Positions 24,080-31,234 of a DNA stretch of 32,924 nt are shown in pieces; positions within the stretch are counted from its first letter, which is position 1, and the number at the start of each line of letters is the position of its first letter. The notes beneath the pieces were generated by a model that did not search any database, was not told the DNA's origin, and saw nothing but the letters and a program-made list of their open reading frames with translations. Both the position numbers and the translations under genes were made by a program. Source of the DNA: Scatacola_A faecigallinarum (GTDB lineage: Bacteria; Pseudomonadota; Alphaproteobacteria; RF32; CAG-239); assembly GCA_018713605.1 (NCBI GenBank), contig DVOM01000040.1, forward strand, positions 1 through 32,924. The letters are read 5' to 3'.

Positions 24080-24197
24080 GCGCGCTTCAACAAAGGTTCG
24101 TACCGCAGCCATTGATGCGGTCAAGCTGGCTACAGCTTGCGCGCTTCAACGAAGGTTCATACCGCAGCCATTGATGCGGTCAAGCTGGCTACAGCTT
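24080..24197. repeat. 59-bp tandem duplication running into an HTH gene
   Basis: Unit 1 (24080-24138) and unit 2 (24139-24197) start GCGCGCTTCAAC and end TACAGCTT, with two differences between them. The end of unit 2 contains the last codons and stop of the minus-strand HTH gene (stop at 24189-24191), so the duplication copied that gene's 3' end. Confidence 0.9.
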
Positions 24198-24467
24198 GTC
24201 AATCCCTTTTTCTGTAGGCATATCCTGCAAAGAGATAACCAGCTTCTTGTCCAAAGCGTAACAGATGTTGAGCAGACAGCTTAAGGGAAGGCGCAGCAGC
24301 CTTTCTTCACAGCCTTTTTCAATACTCTTTATTTTTATTTTAGACATTCCGGTCATCTCGCTGACGTCGTCAATATCCAGCCCTTGCCGCTGCCGCGTTT
24401 GTGAAATCTGTTTTCCGAAGTCCAGGAAAAAATCTTTTTTGTAAATGTCGGTAATTTCTCTGTTCAT
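24189..24467 (-). CDS. Small HTH (XRE-like) protein, copy B
   Basis: 92 residues. The ATG at 24465-24467 is chosen because GAAGGAGTTGAAT precedes it; an in-frame TTG 15 bp upstream would place this site inside the gene. The core FGKQISQTRQRQGLDIDDVSEMTGMSKIKIKSIEKG fits a Cro/CI-type helix-turn-helix, followed by a leucine-rich helix (LLRLPLSCLLNICYALDKKLVISL). The layout is the same as copy A, but the sequence is much less conserved than the leaders the two genes share. Probably a DNA-binding regulator; target unknown. The 3' end lies in the 59-bp tandem repeat. No terminator was found downstream. Confidence 0.75.
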   Translation of the reverse strand: MNREITDIYKKDFFLDFGKQISQTRQRQGLDIDDVSEMTGMSKIKIKSIEKGCEERLLRLPLSCLLNICYALDKKLVISLQDMPTEKGIDKL

Positions 24468-24665
24468 ATTCAACTCCTTCAATGTTTTGTTAAAACAAAA
24501 CCGCTCTCAAAAGAGAGCGGAGGAGTTGCAAACTGTATAGAGACAGCACGCTTATTCGTCCGCAAAAGCGGCTTATTTCGCGTCATCCTCCACAAAGGAG
24601 GTTATAATTGGTTCTCTATAAGGAGTTTGCATACTCCGCCGGCAGTCTAACCGTTTCTGCCGGCA
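24468..24665 (-). ncRNA. Conserved structured RNA leader, copy B (unrecognised class)
   Basis: The minus-strand homologue of 20062-20263. P1 is GCCGGCA/TGCCGGC (plus-strand positions 24658-24664 and 24638-24644): the closing G-C of copy A is A-T here, and the A-G mismatch of copy A is a G-C pair. P2 GGAGT/ACTCC 24622-24637, P3 CCTCC/GGAGG 24587-24601, P4 24560-24571 within the 27-base identical block 24550-24576. P7 is CCGCTCTC-TTTT-GAGAGCGG (24501-24520), a different sequence from copy A but the same hairpin at the same place, followed by TTTTGTTTT. P8 GTTTTGTT/AACAAAAC 24484-24501. The anti-SD (24522-24528) and SD (24471-24477) are complementary over 7 nt as in copy A. GCGGAG/CTCCGC (24634-24639 with 24517-24522) preserves the alternative pairing. 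Confidence 0.7.
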
Positions 24666-24671
24666 AAATTG

Positions 24672-24699
24672 ATTATAAAGAATGATTTCTATTTTGCAA
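24672..24699 (-). promoter_or_regulatory. Promoter of structured leader copy B
   Basis: On the minus strand TTGCAA (24694-24699), 16 bp, TATAAT (24672-24677): identical hexamers and spacing to the copy A promoter. It starts just beyond the lexA terminator. Confidence 0.75.
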
Positions 24700-24710
24700 C
24701 CGGGATTTAT

Positions 24711-24737
24711 AAAAAAAGCCCTCTCAAAAGAGAGGGC
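24711..24737 (-). terminator. lexA intrinsic terminator
   Basis: GCCCTCTC/GAGAGGGC (24718-24725, 24730-24737) with a 4-nt loop and a T-run on the minus strand (24711-24717), 16 bp after the lexA stop. Confidence 0.93.
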
Positions 24738-24752
24738 CGGAAAAGTATGCGG

Positions 24753-25409
24753 TTAATGATAAGAACGCATCAGCCCGGCCAGAACACCCTGAACCCGGAC
24801 ACGTTGTGCCGGCAGACGCCGCGGCTGATAGGCGCTGTTACAGGGAATCAAAACGACTTCGTTGTTCTCGCGTTTCAGAATTTTCAGCGTTGCCTCGCTT
24901 TCATCGACCAACGCAACGACGATTTCGCCGTTATTGGCCGTATCGGCTTTTTTGATAATGACGGTGTCGCCGTCCAGGATACCGGCCTCAATCATTGAGT
25001 CGCCTTCAATCGTCAGCGCGTAAAACTGGCCGCGGTTGACCATCTCAAACGGCACCGAAACCTTTTCCGTTTCGTTGGCAATCGCTTCAATCGGCGTGCC
25101 CGCGGCAATTTTTCCGTAAAGCGGAATTTGTGCGGCGCTGTTTTGCAGGGCGATTTCACGTTTTTTTTCTTCTTCAATGATTGCCTTCGGTTTAAACTTC
25201 GGCATTTTGATAACTTCCAGCGCCCGCGCTTTATGAGGAAGCTTTCGGATAAATTCGCGCTCTTCCAGAGCTTCGATTAACGCGTGAATGCCCGATTTTG
25301 ATTTCAGCCCGACGGCGGCCTTCATTTCTTCAAAGGAAGGCGAGCAGCCGGTTTCCTTGATAACCTTGTTGATGAACATCAAAAGCTGGTATTGTTTTTG
25401 GGTCAGCAT
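24753..25409 (-). CDS. lexA: LexA SOS repressor
   Basis: 218 residues. The N-terminal winged helix (LTQKQYQLLMFINKVIKETGCSPSFEEM) binds SOS boxes. The C-terminal S24-type self-cleavage domain has the Ala103-Gly104 scissile bond in KIAAGTPIEA, catalytic Ser138 in EGDSMIEAGI and Lys176 in SEATLKILKR. RecA filaments trigger self-cleavage after DNA damage. The ATG at 25409 is preceded by a weak AAGG. The promoter carries an alphaproteobacterial SOS box, so it is autoregulated. Confidence 0.98.
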   Translation of the reverse strand: MLTQKQYQLLMFINKVIKETGCSPSFEEMKAAVGLKSKSGIHALIEALEEREFIRKLPHKARALEVIKMPKFKPKAIIEEEKKREIALQNSAAQIPLYGKIAAGTPIEAIANETEKVSVPFEMVNRGQFYALTIEGDSMIEAGILDGDTVIIKKADTANNGEIVVALVDESEATLKILKRENNEVVLIPCNSAYQPRRLPAQRVRVQGVLAGLMRSYH

Positions 25410-25430
25410 ATCAAAAAGCCCTTATAAAAA

Positions 25431-25480
25431 AAGTAGAACACCTATGTAAATGTTCTACTTTAGTTCTTTTCCGCTGTCAA
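25431..25480 (-). promoter_or_regulatory. lexA promoter with SOS box
   Basis: On the minus strand TTGACA (25475-25480), 17 bp, TAGAAC (25452-25457). The operator GAAC-N7-GAAC (GTTC-N7-GTTC on plus, 25452-25466) covers the -10, the classical alphaproteobacterial LexA site. A third half-site lies in the perfect 10-bp inverted repeat AAGTAGAACA/TGTTCTACTT (25431-25440, 25451-25460), so LexA may bind an extended region. Confidence 0.85.
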
Positions 25481-25489
25481 GCGGAAATG

Positions 25490-26596
25490 CTATCTTCCTT
25501 TCTTGCCTTTTGCGGCCTTAATCAGCTGCGGCGGCATTTTCAACGCCTGCGGATGCGGCTTTTGGGCAACGGCCAGCGAACTGACCGGCGCGAACGGTAC
25601 CAGCGGTTTCATCGCGTTTCGAAGCTCGGCCGCTTTTTTCTCGTGTTTGGCTCTCGCCAGCTTAATGCTGTTCATGGCTTCTTCAAAGCGCAGCCAGTCG
25701 AGCGCCAGACGGCATTCTTCCTTATATCTGGTTGCCAGCCCCCATCTTTCTTTCCGAACTTCATACGAACTTTTGATGATGTCGGCCGTGGTTACGCCGC
25801 GTTTTTGTCTGCCGGCTTCGGCTTTTGCTCTGGTCAGGGCCTTTCCATAGATGCCGGCAATGACTTTGGGCGACGGATTTTGATTGGCGGCCGACATGAC
25901 CGTCGCCAGAAAAACTTCGCCGCGGTTGTCAAAATCAAGTTCCGGAATCTCTCTCAGGGCGGCATAAACCGGCTCGTATTTGACGATGCGCATATATTCG
26001 TCCATCTTATGCCGGAAATCTTTGGTTTTTGACAGGTCGCCAAACATGGTCTTAAAGGCTTTGGTGCGGCGCGCTTCCGTGGTTTTGCCCAAGGCGGCAA
26101 GCTTGGGATAGTCCTTGGCGATGCCCGGCCAGACGACTTTGTCTTTTTTCTTCAGTCCGAACAAAAACGTGTTCATCGTGCCGCCGATGTCCATTTGATA
26201 CAGTCCGAGATATTGGTTGCTGCCCATAATGTAAGGATTCATGCCCGATTCAAACAAATGCCCGACGTCCGGGGCTTCCATTTCGGCAAATTTCATGTTG
26301 ACGCCTTTGTATTTGCCGCCGGCTTTGACCTTCATGCTGTTTGCGGCTTCCGTAAAACTGACGGTTTTTTCAAAATCAGCCTTATTGCCGGTTTCGGCGC
26401 TTATTTCCGAGTTGGCGTCGTCGCGGCTGCTTTCGGGCGCTTTGGGCGCTGCGTTGGCTGCCTGCGAAAAAAGCGTAATCAAACCCGCGCCGAAAAAGGC
26501 TTTGTACTTCGCCGGGATTTTCTTGACCGCGTCCACGGTTTTCTTCCACAATAAAGCGGACGCCTCTCCGGCATCCTTCATCAAATCTTTTTCCAT
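25490..26596 (-). CDS. Secreted protein with a lysozyme/transglycosylase-like motif
   Basis: 368 residues. The ATG at 26594-26596 has GGAGAG upstream. A long basic N-region (~33 residues) precedes a hydrophobic stretch FFGAGLITLFSQAANA, with a probable cleavage after Ala49 or Ala50, so export is likely. FESGMNP (Glu116) followed by YLGLYQMDIGGT (129-140) resembles the catalytic Glu and GLMQ block of soluble lytic transglycosylases. The family's remaining blocks are not obvious, so wall cleavage is only a suggestion. The C-terminal ~100 residues are basic and Ala/Lys/Pro-rich, suited to binding acidic surfaces or DNA. It ends 80 bp before lexA but is separated from it by the lexA promoter. Confidence 0.6.
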   Translation of the reverse strand: MEKDLMKDAGEASALLWKKTVDAVKKIPAKYKAFFGAGLITLFSQAANAAPKAPESSRDDANSEISAETGNKADFEKTVSFTEAANSMKVKAGGKYKGVNMKFAEMEAPDVGHLFESGMNPYIMGSNQYLGLYQMDIGGTMNTFLFGLKKKDKVVWPGIAKDYPKLAALGKTTEARRTKAFKTMFGDLSKTKDFRHKMDEYMRIVKYEPVYAALREIPELDFDNRGEVFLATVMSAANQNPSPKVIAGIYGKALTRAKAEAGRQKRGVTTADIIKSSYEVRKERWGLATRYKEECRLALDWLRFEEAMNSIKLARAKHEKKAAELRNAMKPLVPFAPVSSLAVAQKPHPQALKMPPQLIKAAKGKKGR

Positions 26597-26668
26597 TTTT
26601 CTCTCCGTTTATTCATTAACAATATAGTCTTTTTCCGGCCCTTCGTCCAGTATCTTTTGCAAATTGTC

Positions 26669-26697
26669 TTGAAAAAATATTTGCCAGCGTTTATAGT
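26669..26697 (+). promoter_or_regulatory. Probable lysS promoter
   Basis: TTGAAA (26669-26674), 17 bp, TATAGT (26692-26697), 40 bp before the lysS start. Confidence 0.5.
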
Positions 26698-26737
26698 TTG
26701 TTCAAAACTTGAAATTAATTCGCAAATAGGAACAAAA

Positions 26738-28210
26738 ATGACAATTGAGACCAACGTCCATCGTGAATCCCGCCTTGCCAAACTAAAGGCTCTGCAGGAC
26801 AAGGGGTACAACCCGTATCCGTATCGTTTCCGCCCCGACGCTTTTGCCGCCGACCTTCAGGAAAAATATAAGGAGCTTGAACCCGGCGCCGATACCGAAG
26901 ACCGCGTGACCGTTGCCGGCCGCGCCATGGCCGTCCGCAACAACGGCATGTTTATCGACATAAAGGACATAAGCGGAAAAATTCAGGCTTTCTGCCACAA
27001 AAATCATTTGAGCGAGGAAGATATTGAACGGCTCAAATGCCTGGACGTCGGTGATATGGTCGGCATTTCCGGCTATGTACGCCGTACGCCGCGCGGCGAA
27101 CTCTCGATTGCCGCCGAAAAGTTTGACATCATTTCAAAATCGCTGCAGCCGCTGCCGGAGAAGTTCCACGGCCTGACCGATGTCGATGCCCGTTATCGTC
27201 AGCGCTATGTTGACTTTATTATGAATGAGGACAGCAAGGAAATCTATAAGAAGCGTTGCCAGATAACCTCGGCTGTCCGCCGCTGGTTTGAGGAGAACGG
27301 TTTTCTGGAGGTGGAAACCCCGATGCTGCATCCGATTATGGGCGGCGCCAACGCCAAACCGTTCATTACCCATCACAATTCGCTGGACATGGATTTGTAC
27401 CTGCGCATTGCTCCGGAGCTTTATCTGAAGCGTCTGGTCGTCGGCGGTTTTGACCGTGTGTTTGAAATCGGCCGCAACTTTCGCAACGAAGGTATTGATA
27501 AAAGCCATAATCCGGAATTTACCGGTCTGGAAGCCTATCAGGCCTATGCCGATTACAATGACATGGCCGATTTGTTTGCCAGTTTGATTCCTTACGTTGC
27601 CGAGAAAGTTCTTGGTACCGACGTCATCAGGTTCGGCGAACATGAAATTGATCTTTCCAAGGGTTTTGTCCGCAAGTCAATTGTTGATTTGGTTAAAGAA
27701 TACGCCGGTATTGACCTTATGCAGGCCGAAACGCTGGAAGAGGCCAAGGCCATGGCCAAATCCGCCGGAGTTGACGCGTCGTCCTGCTCATGCTGGGGTA
27801 AAGTTGTTCAGGAGGTGTTTGACGAAAAGGTTGAGCATAATCTGATTCAGCCGATTTTGGTCATGGATATGCCGCGCGACATTTCGCCGCTGGCCAAAAC
27901 GCATCGTTCCAATCCACGGTTGGTCGAGCATTTCGACGCCTATATTGCCGGCATGGAAATTGGCTGCGCTTATTCCGAGTTATCCAATCCGCTGGAGCAG
28001 AAGGAGCGTTTTGACGCGCAGTGTGCCGCCCGCGATGCCGGCGATGACGAAGCTCAGATGCTGGATGAAGATTATGTCGTCGCACTTGAGAACGGTTTGC
28101 CTCCGACCGGCGGCATGGGCATGGGCATTGACCGTTTGGCCATTTTGCTGACCGGTGCCGATACCATTCGCGACGTTATTGCCTTTCCGACCCTGCGCAA
28201 GAAAGATTAA
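26738..28210 (+). CDS. lysS: Lysyl-tRNA synthetase, class II
   Basis: 490 residues. I use ATG 26738 (AGGAAC upstream) rather than the longer open frame. The N-terminal OB fold (TVAGRAMAVRNNGMFIDIKD) binds the anticodon. Class II motif 1 is around RYRQRYVDFIMNED, motif 2 contains FRNEG (248-252), and motif 3 is GMGMGIDR (459-466). It charges tRNA-Lys. It is followed after 3 bp by the deacetylase gene, so the two are probably cotranscribed. Confidence 0.97.
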   Translation: MTIETNVHRESRLAKLKALQDKGYNPYPYRFRPDAFAADLQEKYKELEPGADTEDRVTVAGRAMAVRNNGMFIDIKDISGKIQAFCHKNHLSEEDIERLKCLDVGDMVGISGYVRRTPRGELSIAAEKFDIISKSLQPLPEKFHGLTDVDARYRQRYVDFIMNEDSKEIYKKRCQITSAVRRWFEENGFLEVETPMLHPIMGGANAKPFITHHNSLDMDLYLRIAPELYLKRLVVGGFDRVFEIGRNFRNEGIDKSHNPEFTGLEAYQAYADYNDMADLFASLIPYVAEKVLGTDVIRFGEHEIDLSKGFVRKSIVDLVKEYAGIDLMQAETLEEAKAMAKSAGVDASSCSCWGKVVQEVFDEKVEHNLIQPILVMDMPRDISPLAKTHRSNPRLVEHFDAYIAGMEIGCAYSELSNPLEQKERFDAQCAARDAGDDEAQMLDEDYVVALENGLPPTGGMGMGIDRLAILLTGADTIRDVIAFPTLRKKD

Positions 28211-28213
28211 GTC

Positions 28214-29566
28214 TTGACAAAGGCCGCCGGAAAAACAAAAAGGTTGCAGCGGAAAAATCTCCCCCGTCGGCTTAAATGGCCGGCGGCAGGGAGCTTTTTT
28301 ATTTTTGCGGCATTATTGGCGGCGGCTTTGTTTCTCGAATTTTGGCAGAGAAACGATGATAATGCGGCTCTTTTTGCCGGTGCCGTGCCGACGGCGCTGA
28401 TTGTATTGGATACGGTTCCGGCGCAGTCGGAACCGGAACTTTGCTATTATCGCTATCAGCCGTTGACGCCTTTTCCCGAACCGGGAAACCGTTTTTTGCA
28501 TGATGATACCGAAGATGTGAAGATTGCCGCTGCGGAGAAAATTGATGCCGAGTATCTGGCGCAGGCTTTGTTTACGGACGAAGAGGAAACGGATATTTCC
28601 TACCGCATTGCCGGGATGGTGGAAAACGGCGTTTCAACCGGTGTCAGCACGTCTGACGGCATTTGGGACGTTTTGTGCCATGTCGAAAAAAATGACTTGG
28701 CCGATCGCAAGTCTTATGAGCTTTATGAGGAGGAACTGCCCGAAAGCGAGGTTCGAGATGAATTTTCCGATTCCCGCGACGGCTATTTTGTATATAATCG
28801 TCATAAGGACATCAAAAATGTTCATGTTACCCTGAGCCGCAAACCTTATTATTTCGGTCCGGAACCGGTAATTGCCGTTGTTATTGACGACATGGGCATC
28901 AATCAGCGCCGCACGGCGGATATCAGCCGTTTGAACGCGCCGTTGACTTCCTCTTTCCTTACCTACGGAACCGGATTGAACCGGCAGGTAAAAAAGGCAG
29001 TCCAGGCCGGTCACGAAATCATGATACATGTGCCCATGGAACCTAAAACCAAGGCTAATCTGGCGCCTGATACCTTAACGACGGAAATGGACGAGGCCGA
29101 AATAAAAAACGGACTGCAAACCATGCTGCAAAAATTTAAAAATGTCCGCGGCATCAATAATCACATGGGATCGCAGTTTACGGAAGACAAACGGCGGATG
29201 AACTATGTGATGGACGTTTTGCGTGATAACAATCTGTTTTTTCTGGATTCCAAAACGTCGGCTCAATCGGTCGGCCGCAGCGTTGCCCGTGAAAAACGGG
29301 TGGCTTATGCGCACCGTCACGTTTTTTTGGATAACGAAAACCGGATTGACTATGTGAACAAACAACTGCGCCTGGCGGAAAATATTGCCCGCCGCAACGG
29401 TTATGCGGTTGCCATCGGCCATCCGAAGAGCGCAACGTATCAGGCGCTGAAAGAATGGCTGCCCCGCCTGCCGGAAAGAAAAATAAAACTGGTGCATATG
29501 AGCGAAATCGTAAAGGTTTTAAACCCGCAGCTGAAGGCTTCTTTTGAAGAAAACCCGGCCGAATGA
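28214..29566 (+). CDS. Divergent polysaccharide deacetylase (YibQ family), membrane-anchored
   Basis: 450 residues from a TTG at 28214, 3 bp after the lysS stop. No ATG occurs before the mature domain, and only a weak GAAAG precedes the TTG, so coupling to lysS is likely. A basic N-terminus leads into one membrane segment (~24-43). Residues ~60-215 are a low-complexity acidic linker. The C-terminal domain from ~220 is the divergent polysaccharide deacetylase fold: VIAVVIDDMGINQR, TSSFLTYGTG, HEIMIHVPMEP, GINNHMGSQFT, and GYAVAIGHPKSAT. These proteins act in the periplasm; their exact substrate is unsettled, and the usual NodB zinc triad is altered. No terminator was found. Confidence 0.85.
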   Translation: MTKAAGKTKRLQRKNLPRRLKWPAAGSFFIFAALLAAALFLEFWQRNDDNAALFAGAVPTALIVLDTVPAQSEPELCYYRYQPLTPFPEPGNRFLHDDTEDVKIAAAEKIDAEYLAQALFTDEEETDISYRIAGMVENGVSTGVSTSDGIWDVLCHVEKNDLADRKSYELYEEELPESEVRDEFSDSRDGYFVYNRHKDIKNVHVTLSRKPYYFGPEPVIAVVIDDMGINQRRTADISRLNAPLTSSFLTYGTGLNRQVKKAVQAGHEIMIHVPMEPKTKANLAPDTLTTEMDEAEIKNGLQTMLQKFKNVRGINNHMGSQFTEDKRRMNYVMDVLRDNNLFFLDSKTSAQSVGRSVAREKRVAYAHRHVFLDNENRIDYVNKQLRLAENIARRNGYAVAIGHPKSATYQALKEWLPRLPERKIKLVHMSEIVKVLNPQLKASFEENPAE

Positions 29567-29597
29567 AAATTTTTTTGCAAATTTTTAAAAATATGTC

Positions 29598-29626
29598 TTG
29601 ACCTGAACGATATTTGCATATATACA
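29598..29626 (+). promoter_or_regulatory. tRNA-Glu promoter
   Basis: TTGACC (29598-29603), 17 bp, TATACA (29621-29626), about 42 bp before the mature tRNA. Confidence 0.6.
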
Positions 29627-29667
29627 TTCGTTAGTTTTTTGGCAGATTGCTGCTGAAAAGTCCTAAC

Positions 29668-29742
29668 GGTCCCATCGTCTAATGGTTAGGACACCACCCT
29701 TTCACGGTGGCGATACGAGTTCGAATCTCGTTGGGATCACCA
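29668..29742 (+). tRNA. tRNA-Glu (UUC)
   Basis: 75 nt with encoded CCA. Acceptor stem GGTCCCA/TGGGATC (one G-T pair), anticodon stem CCACC/GGTGG with loop CTTTCAC giving anticodon TTC, and T-arm CGAGTTCGAATCTCG. All arms fold. It borders the AT-rich island. Confidence 0.97.
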
Positions 29743-29746
29743 ATAC

Positions 29747-29776
29747 AAACGGTAGGTATAAAAACCTGCCGTTTTT
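29747..29776 (+). terminator. Terminator after tRNA-Glu
   Basis: AAACGGTAGGT/ACCTGCCGTTT (one G-T pair) with a 6-nt loop, then T-run, 5 bp after the tRNA. Confidence 0.85.
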
Positions 29777-29798
29777 CTTTATTTTCCAAGGCTTTCAG

Positions 29799-29920
29799 CG
29801 AGTTCGAATGTTCATTTTTTAAATTTCTGGTTTTGGGAAGTTTTTACGAACTCGTTTATAAAGAAGTCTTTGTTTTTCAATATCTTGAGTAAGTTCAAAT
29901 CTCGTTAGGTTGTTGGGATA
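29799..29920 (+). repeat. Partial copies of the tRNA-Glu 3' end
   Basis: CGAGTTCGAAT at 29799-29809 is identical to 11 bp of the tRNA T-arm (29716-29726). AGTTCAAATCTCGTT at 29892-29906 matches 14 of 15 bp, with TTGGGAT recurring at 29913-29919. They look like degenerate attachment-site remnants of elements integrating at the tRNA 3' end. Base composition turns AT-rich here. Confidence 0.6.
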
Positions 29921-29958
29921 CTTTTTTATCATCAATCAAACTTGAAACTGACCTGAAA

Positions 29959-30290
29959 GAAAAGTTTTTGACATTGACGACAGTTTATTTTTACTCAATA
30001 GACTAGGCTCTGGGACTACGGTATGCGGATTGGGTCTGCCGGCTACCGTGCCCATACTTTCCGGCCGGGATACACCTACCCACCAGCCCACACCGGTTAG
30101 GCTTAAAAATGACTAACCAAAATTGAGAGAGGCCTTTATGTGCGAGCCTTAAAATGGTCCTAGCCTTTTTCAGTAGGAATATTTTTAACTTATCTTCTCA
30201 TTTACCGAGAAGTTGGAAACCTATCGTCAACATATAACATCAGGTTAAAATGGTCTTTTATGATTTAATGACATCGATGTCACTTAATGG
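29959..30290. repeat. Duplicated blocks X1 and Y1 before the Rep-like gene
   Basis: Block X1 (29961-29992: AAAGTTTTTGAC, then ATTGACGACA and T-rich tail) recurs at 31453-31487. Block Y1 (30256-30288, starting TTTTATGATTTAATGACATC) recurs at 31544-31576 with its first 20 bases identical. Each holds a 14-bp site TGAC-N6-G(A/T)CA: X1 29969-29982 and Y1 30269-30282, the latter a perfect palindrome. Confidence 0.8.
30005..30118. other. GC-rich structured patch inside the AT-rich island
   Basis: A patch much richer in GC than its surroundings. It contains ACGGTA/TACCGT and GGTTAG/CTAACC inverted repeats and a run of pyrimidine-rich sequence (CACCTACCCACCAGCCCACACC region). One frame is open for 31 codons from 30005 to TAG at 30098-30100, with Gly/Tyr-rich translation (MRIGSAGYRAHTF from 30023). 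I cannot say whether it is RNA, an origin structure or a gene remnant. Apart from the X1 and Y1 blocks, I see no gene in 29921-30454. Confidence 0.4.
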
Positions 30291-30299
30291 ATATTGATT

Positions 30300-30327
30300 A
30301 ACCTTTAACATCCGAGTTTTAAAGGTT
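30300..30327. repeat. Inverted repeat before the Rep-like gene
   Basis: AACCTTTAA (30300-30308) and TTAAAGGTT (30319-30327) form a perfect 9-bp stem with a 10-nt loop, 18 bp after block Y1. Confidence 0.75.
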
Positions 30328-30454
30328 GGTATCTTCTTTATATATACGTCGAAAAATCTCAAAAGTACGCAAAAAAAATATACTATTTGGAAATTTATTT
30401 TATCAAATCCGAACAAGCCGACAATTCTAGAAAGAAAATGTTGGAGAATTGCTC

Positions 30455-31234
30455 ATGCGAAAAAAACAGAAAATAAAATCAAAAAAGCAGAGCCAACGCA
30501 GCTTCAGAGCTTTTATTTCCATAGTTAATTGGTACAAAAATAAATTTGATGTCGCACTCTATATAAGTAATATATATGGAAATGAGTATCAAAAGAAAGA
30601 AGTTAACATTCATAGATTACCAATGTGGAGAGATATAACTCAGGTACAAAAGCTGGCATACTTCTTTTATTTTATGGCAGAAACAAAGAAATTTACAAAC
30701 ATTAAACCATTTACATTAGACTTCAGTAAACAATTTAGAGATAGGTATAACAAGTTAACATACAAAAAATTAAAAGCTGTTATTATTAAAAGAATATATG
30801 GTAACCTTGATTATATCTTTAAGTCATCTGATAAACCTATGATGTCCTTTATCCTTGAAAATAAACATAAGAATAAAAGAAAAGATATAAATGATAAAGA
30901 AACTCACATACACGGTATCAGAGAAGTATTTGATGAAGAAATAGATGATAAGATCCAACAGGCATTAAAGACATCTGTTTGTAATGGGAAGAAAGAATAT
31001 AAAGGCTCCAAATACAACAATATGCTCCAAACTAAAAAAGGATATGATAAAAATGGTGCAAACGGTTGGTTATGTTATCTTAATAAAGGAGCGTGTTCCA
31101 ATAATGGGTTGTATATATCTAAATCTCTTCTTGAAAAAATCCGTGATGACTACAACCAACTTTATAAAGAATATAAGTCAGACGTAAAAAAACTAAAAGA
31201 CAATGGTATCAAGATTAAATACATCAATTTATAA
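30455..31234 (+). CDS. HUH-endonuclease Rep-like protein (rolling-circle initiator or relaxase type)
   Basis: 259 residues from ATG 30455 (GGAG 8 bp upstream; the in-frame TTG at 30449 would be inside the ribosome site region). Three motifs fit Y1-type HUH nucleases: motif 1 FTLDF (86-90), motif 2 HIHGI (151-155, the metal-binding His-x-His between hydrophobic residues) preceded by a strand FILEN, and motif 3 YLNK (Tyr208, Lys211) within GWLCYLNKG. Such proteins nick DNA at an origin through a Tyr-phosphate link. It is basic and Lys/Asn-rich with AT-rich codons, unlike the chromosome. It is flanked by paired blocks X/Y that could be its binding sites. No close family is recognised, so the role (replication vs mobilisation) is inferred. 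Confidence 0.55.
   Translation: MRKKQKIKSKKQSQRSFRAFISIVNWYKNKFDVALYISNIYGNEYQKKEVNIHRLPMWRDITQVQKLAYFFYFMAETKKFTNIKPFTLDFSKQFRDRYNKLTYKKLKAVIIKRIYGNLDYIFKSSDKPMMSFILENKHKNKRKDINDKETHIHGIREVFDEEIDDKIQQALKTSVCNGKKEYKGSKYNNMLQTKKGYDKNGANGWLCYLNKGACSNNGLYISKSLLEKIRDDYNQLYKEYKSDVKKLKDNGIKIKYINL

Noticed and set aside
23910..24284. Open frames crossing the repeats at 23.9-24.3 kb
   Set aside because: They run through REP-like units and the 59-bp duplication; the apparent peptide repeat is a by-product of the DNA repeat.
29707..29892. 61-codon open frame overlapping tRNA-Glu
   Set aside because: It starts inside the tRNA and crosses its terminator.
30005..30118. tmRNA or RNase P RNA fragment in the GC-rich patch
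   Set aside because: Checked both strands for their conserved cores and found none.
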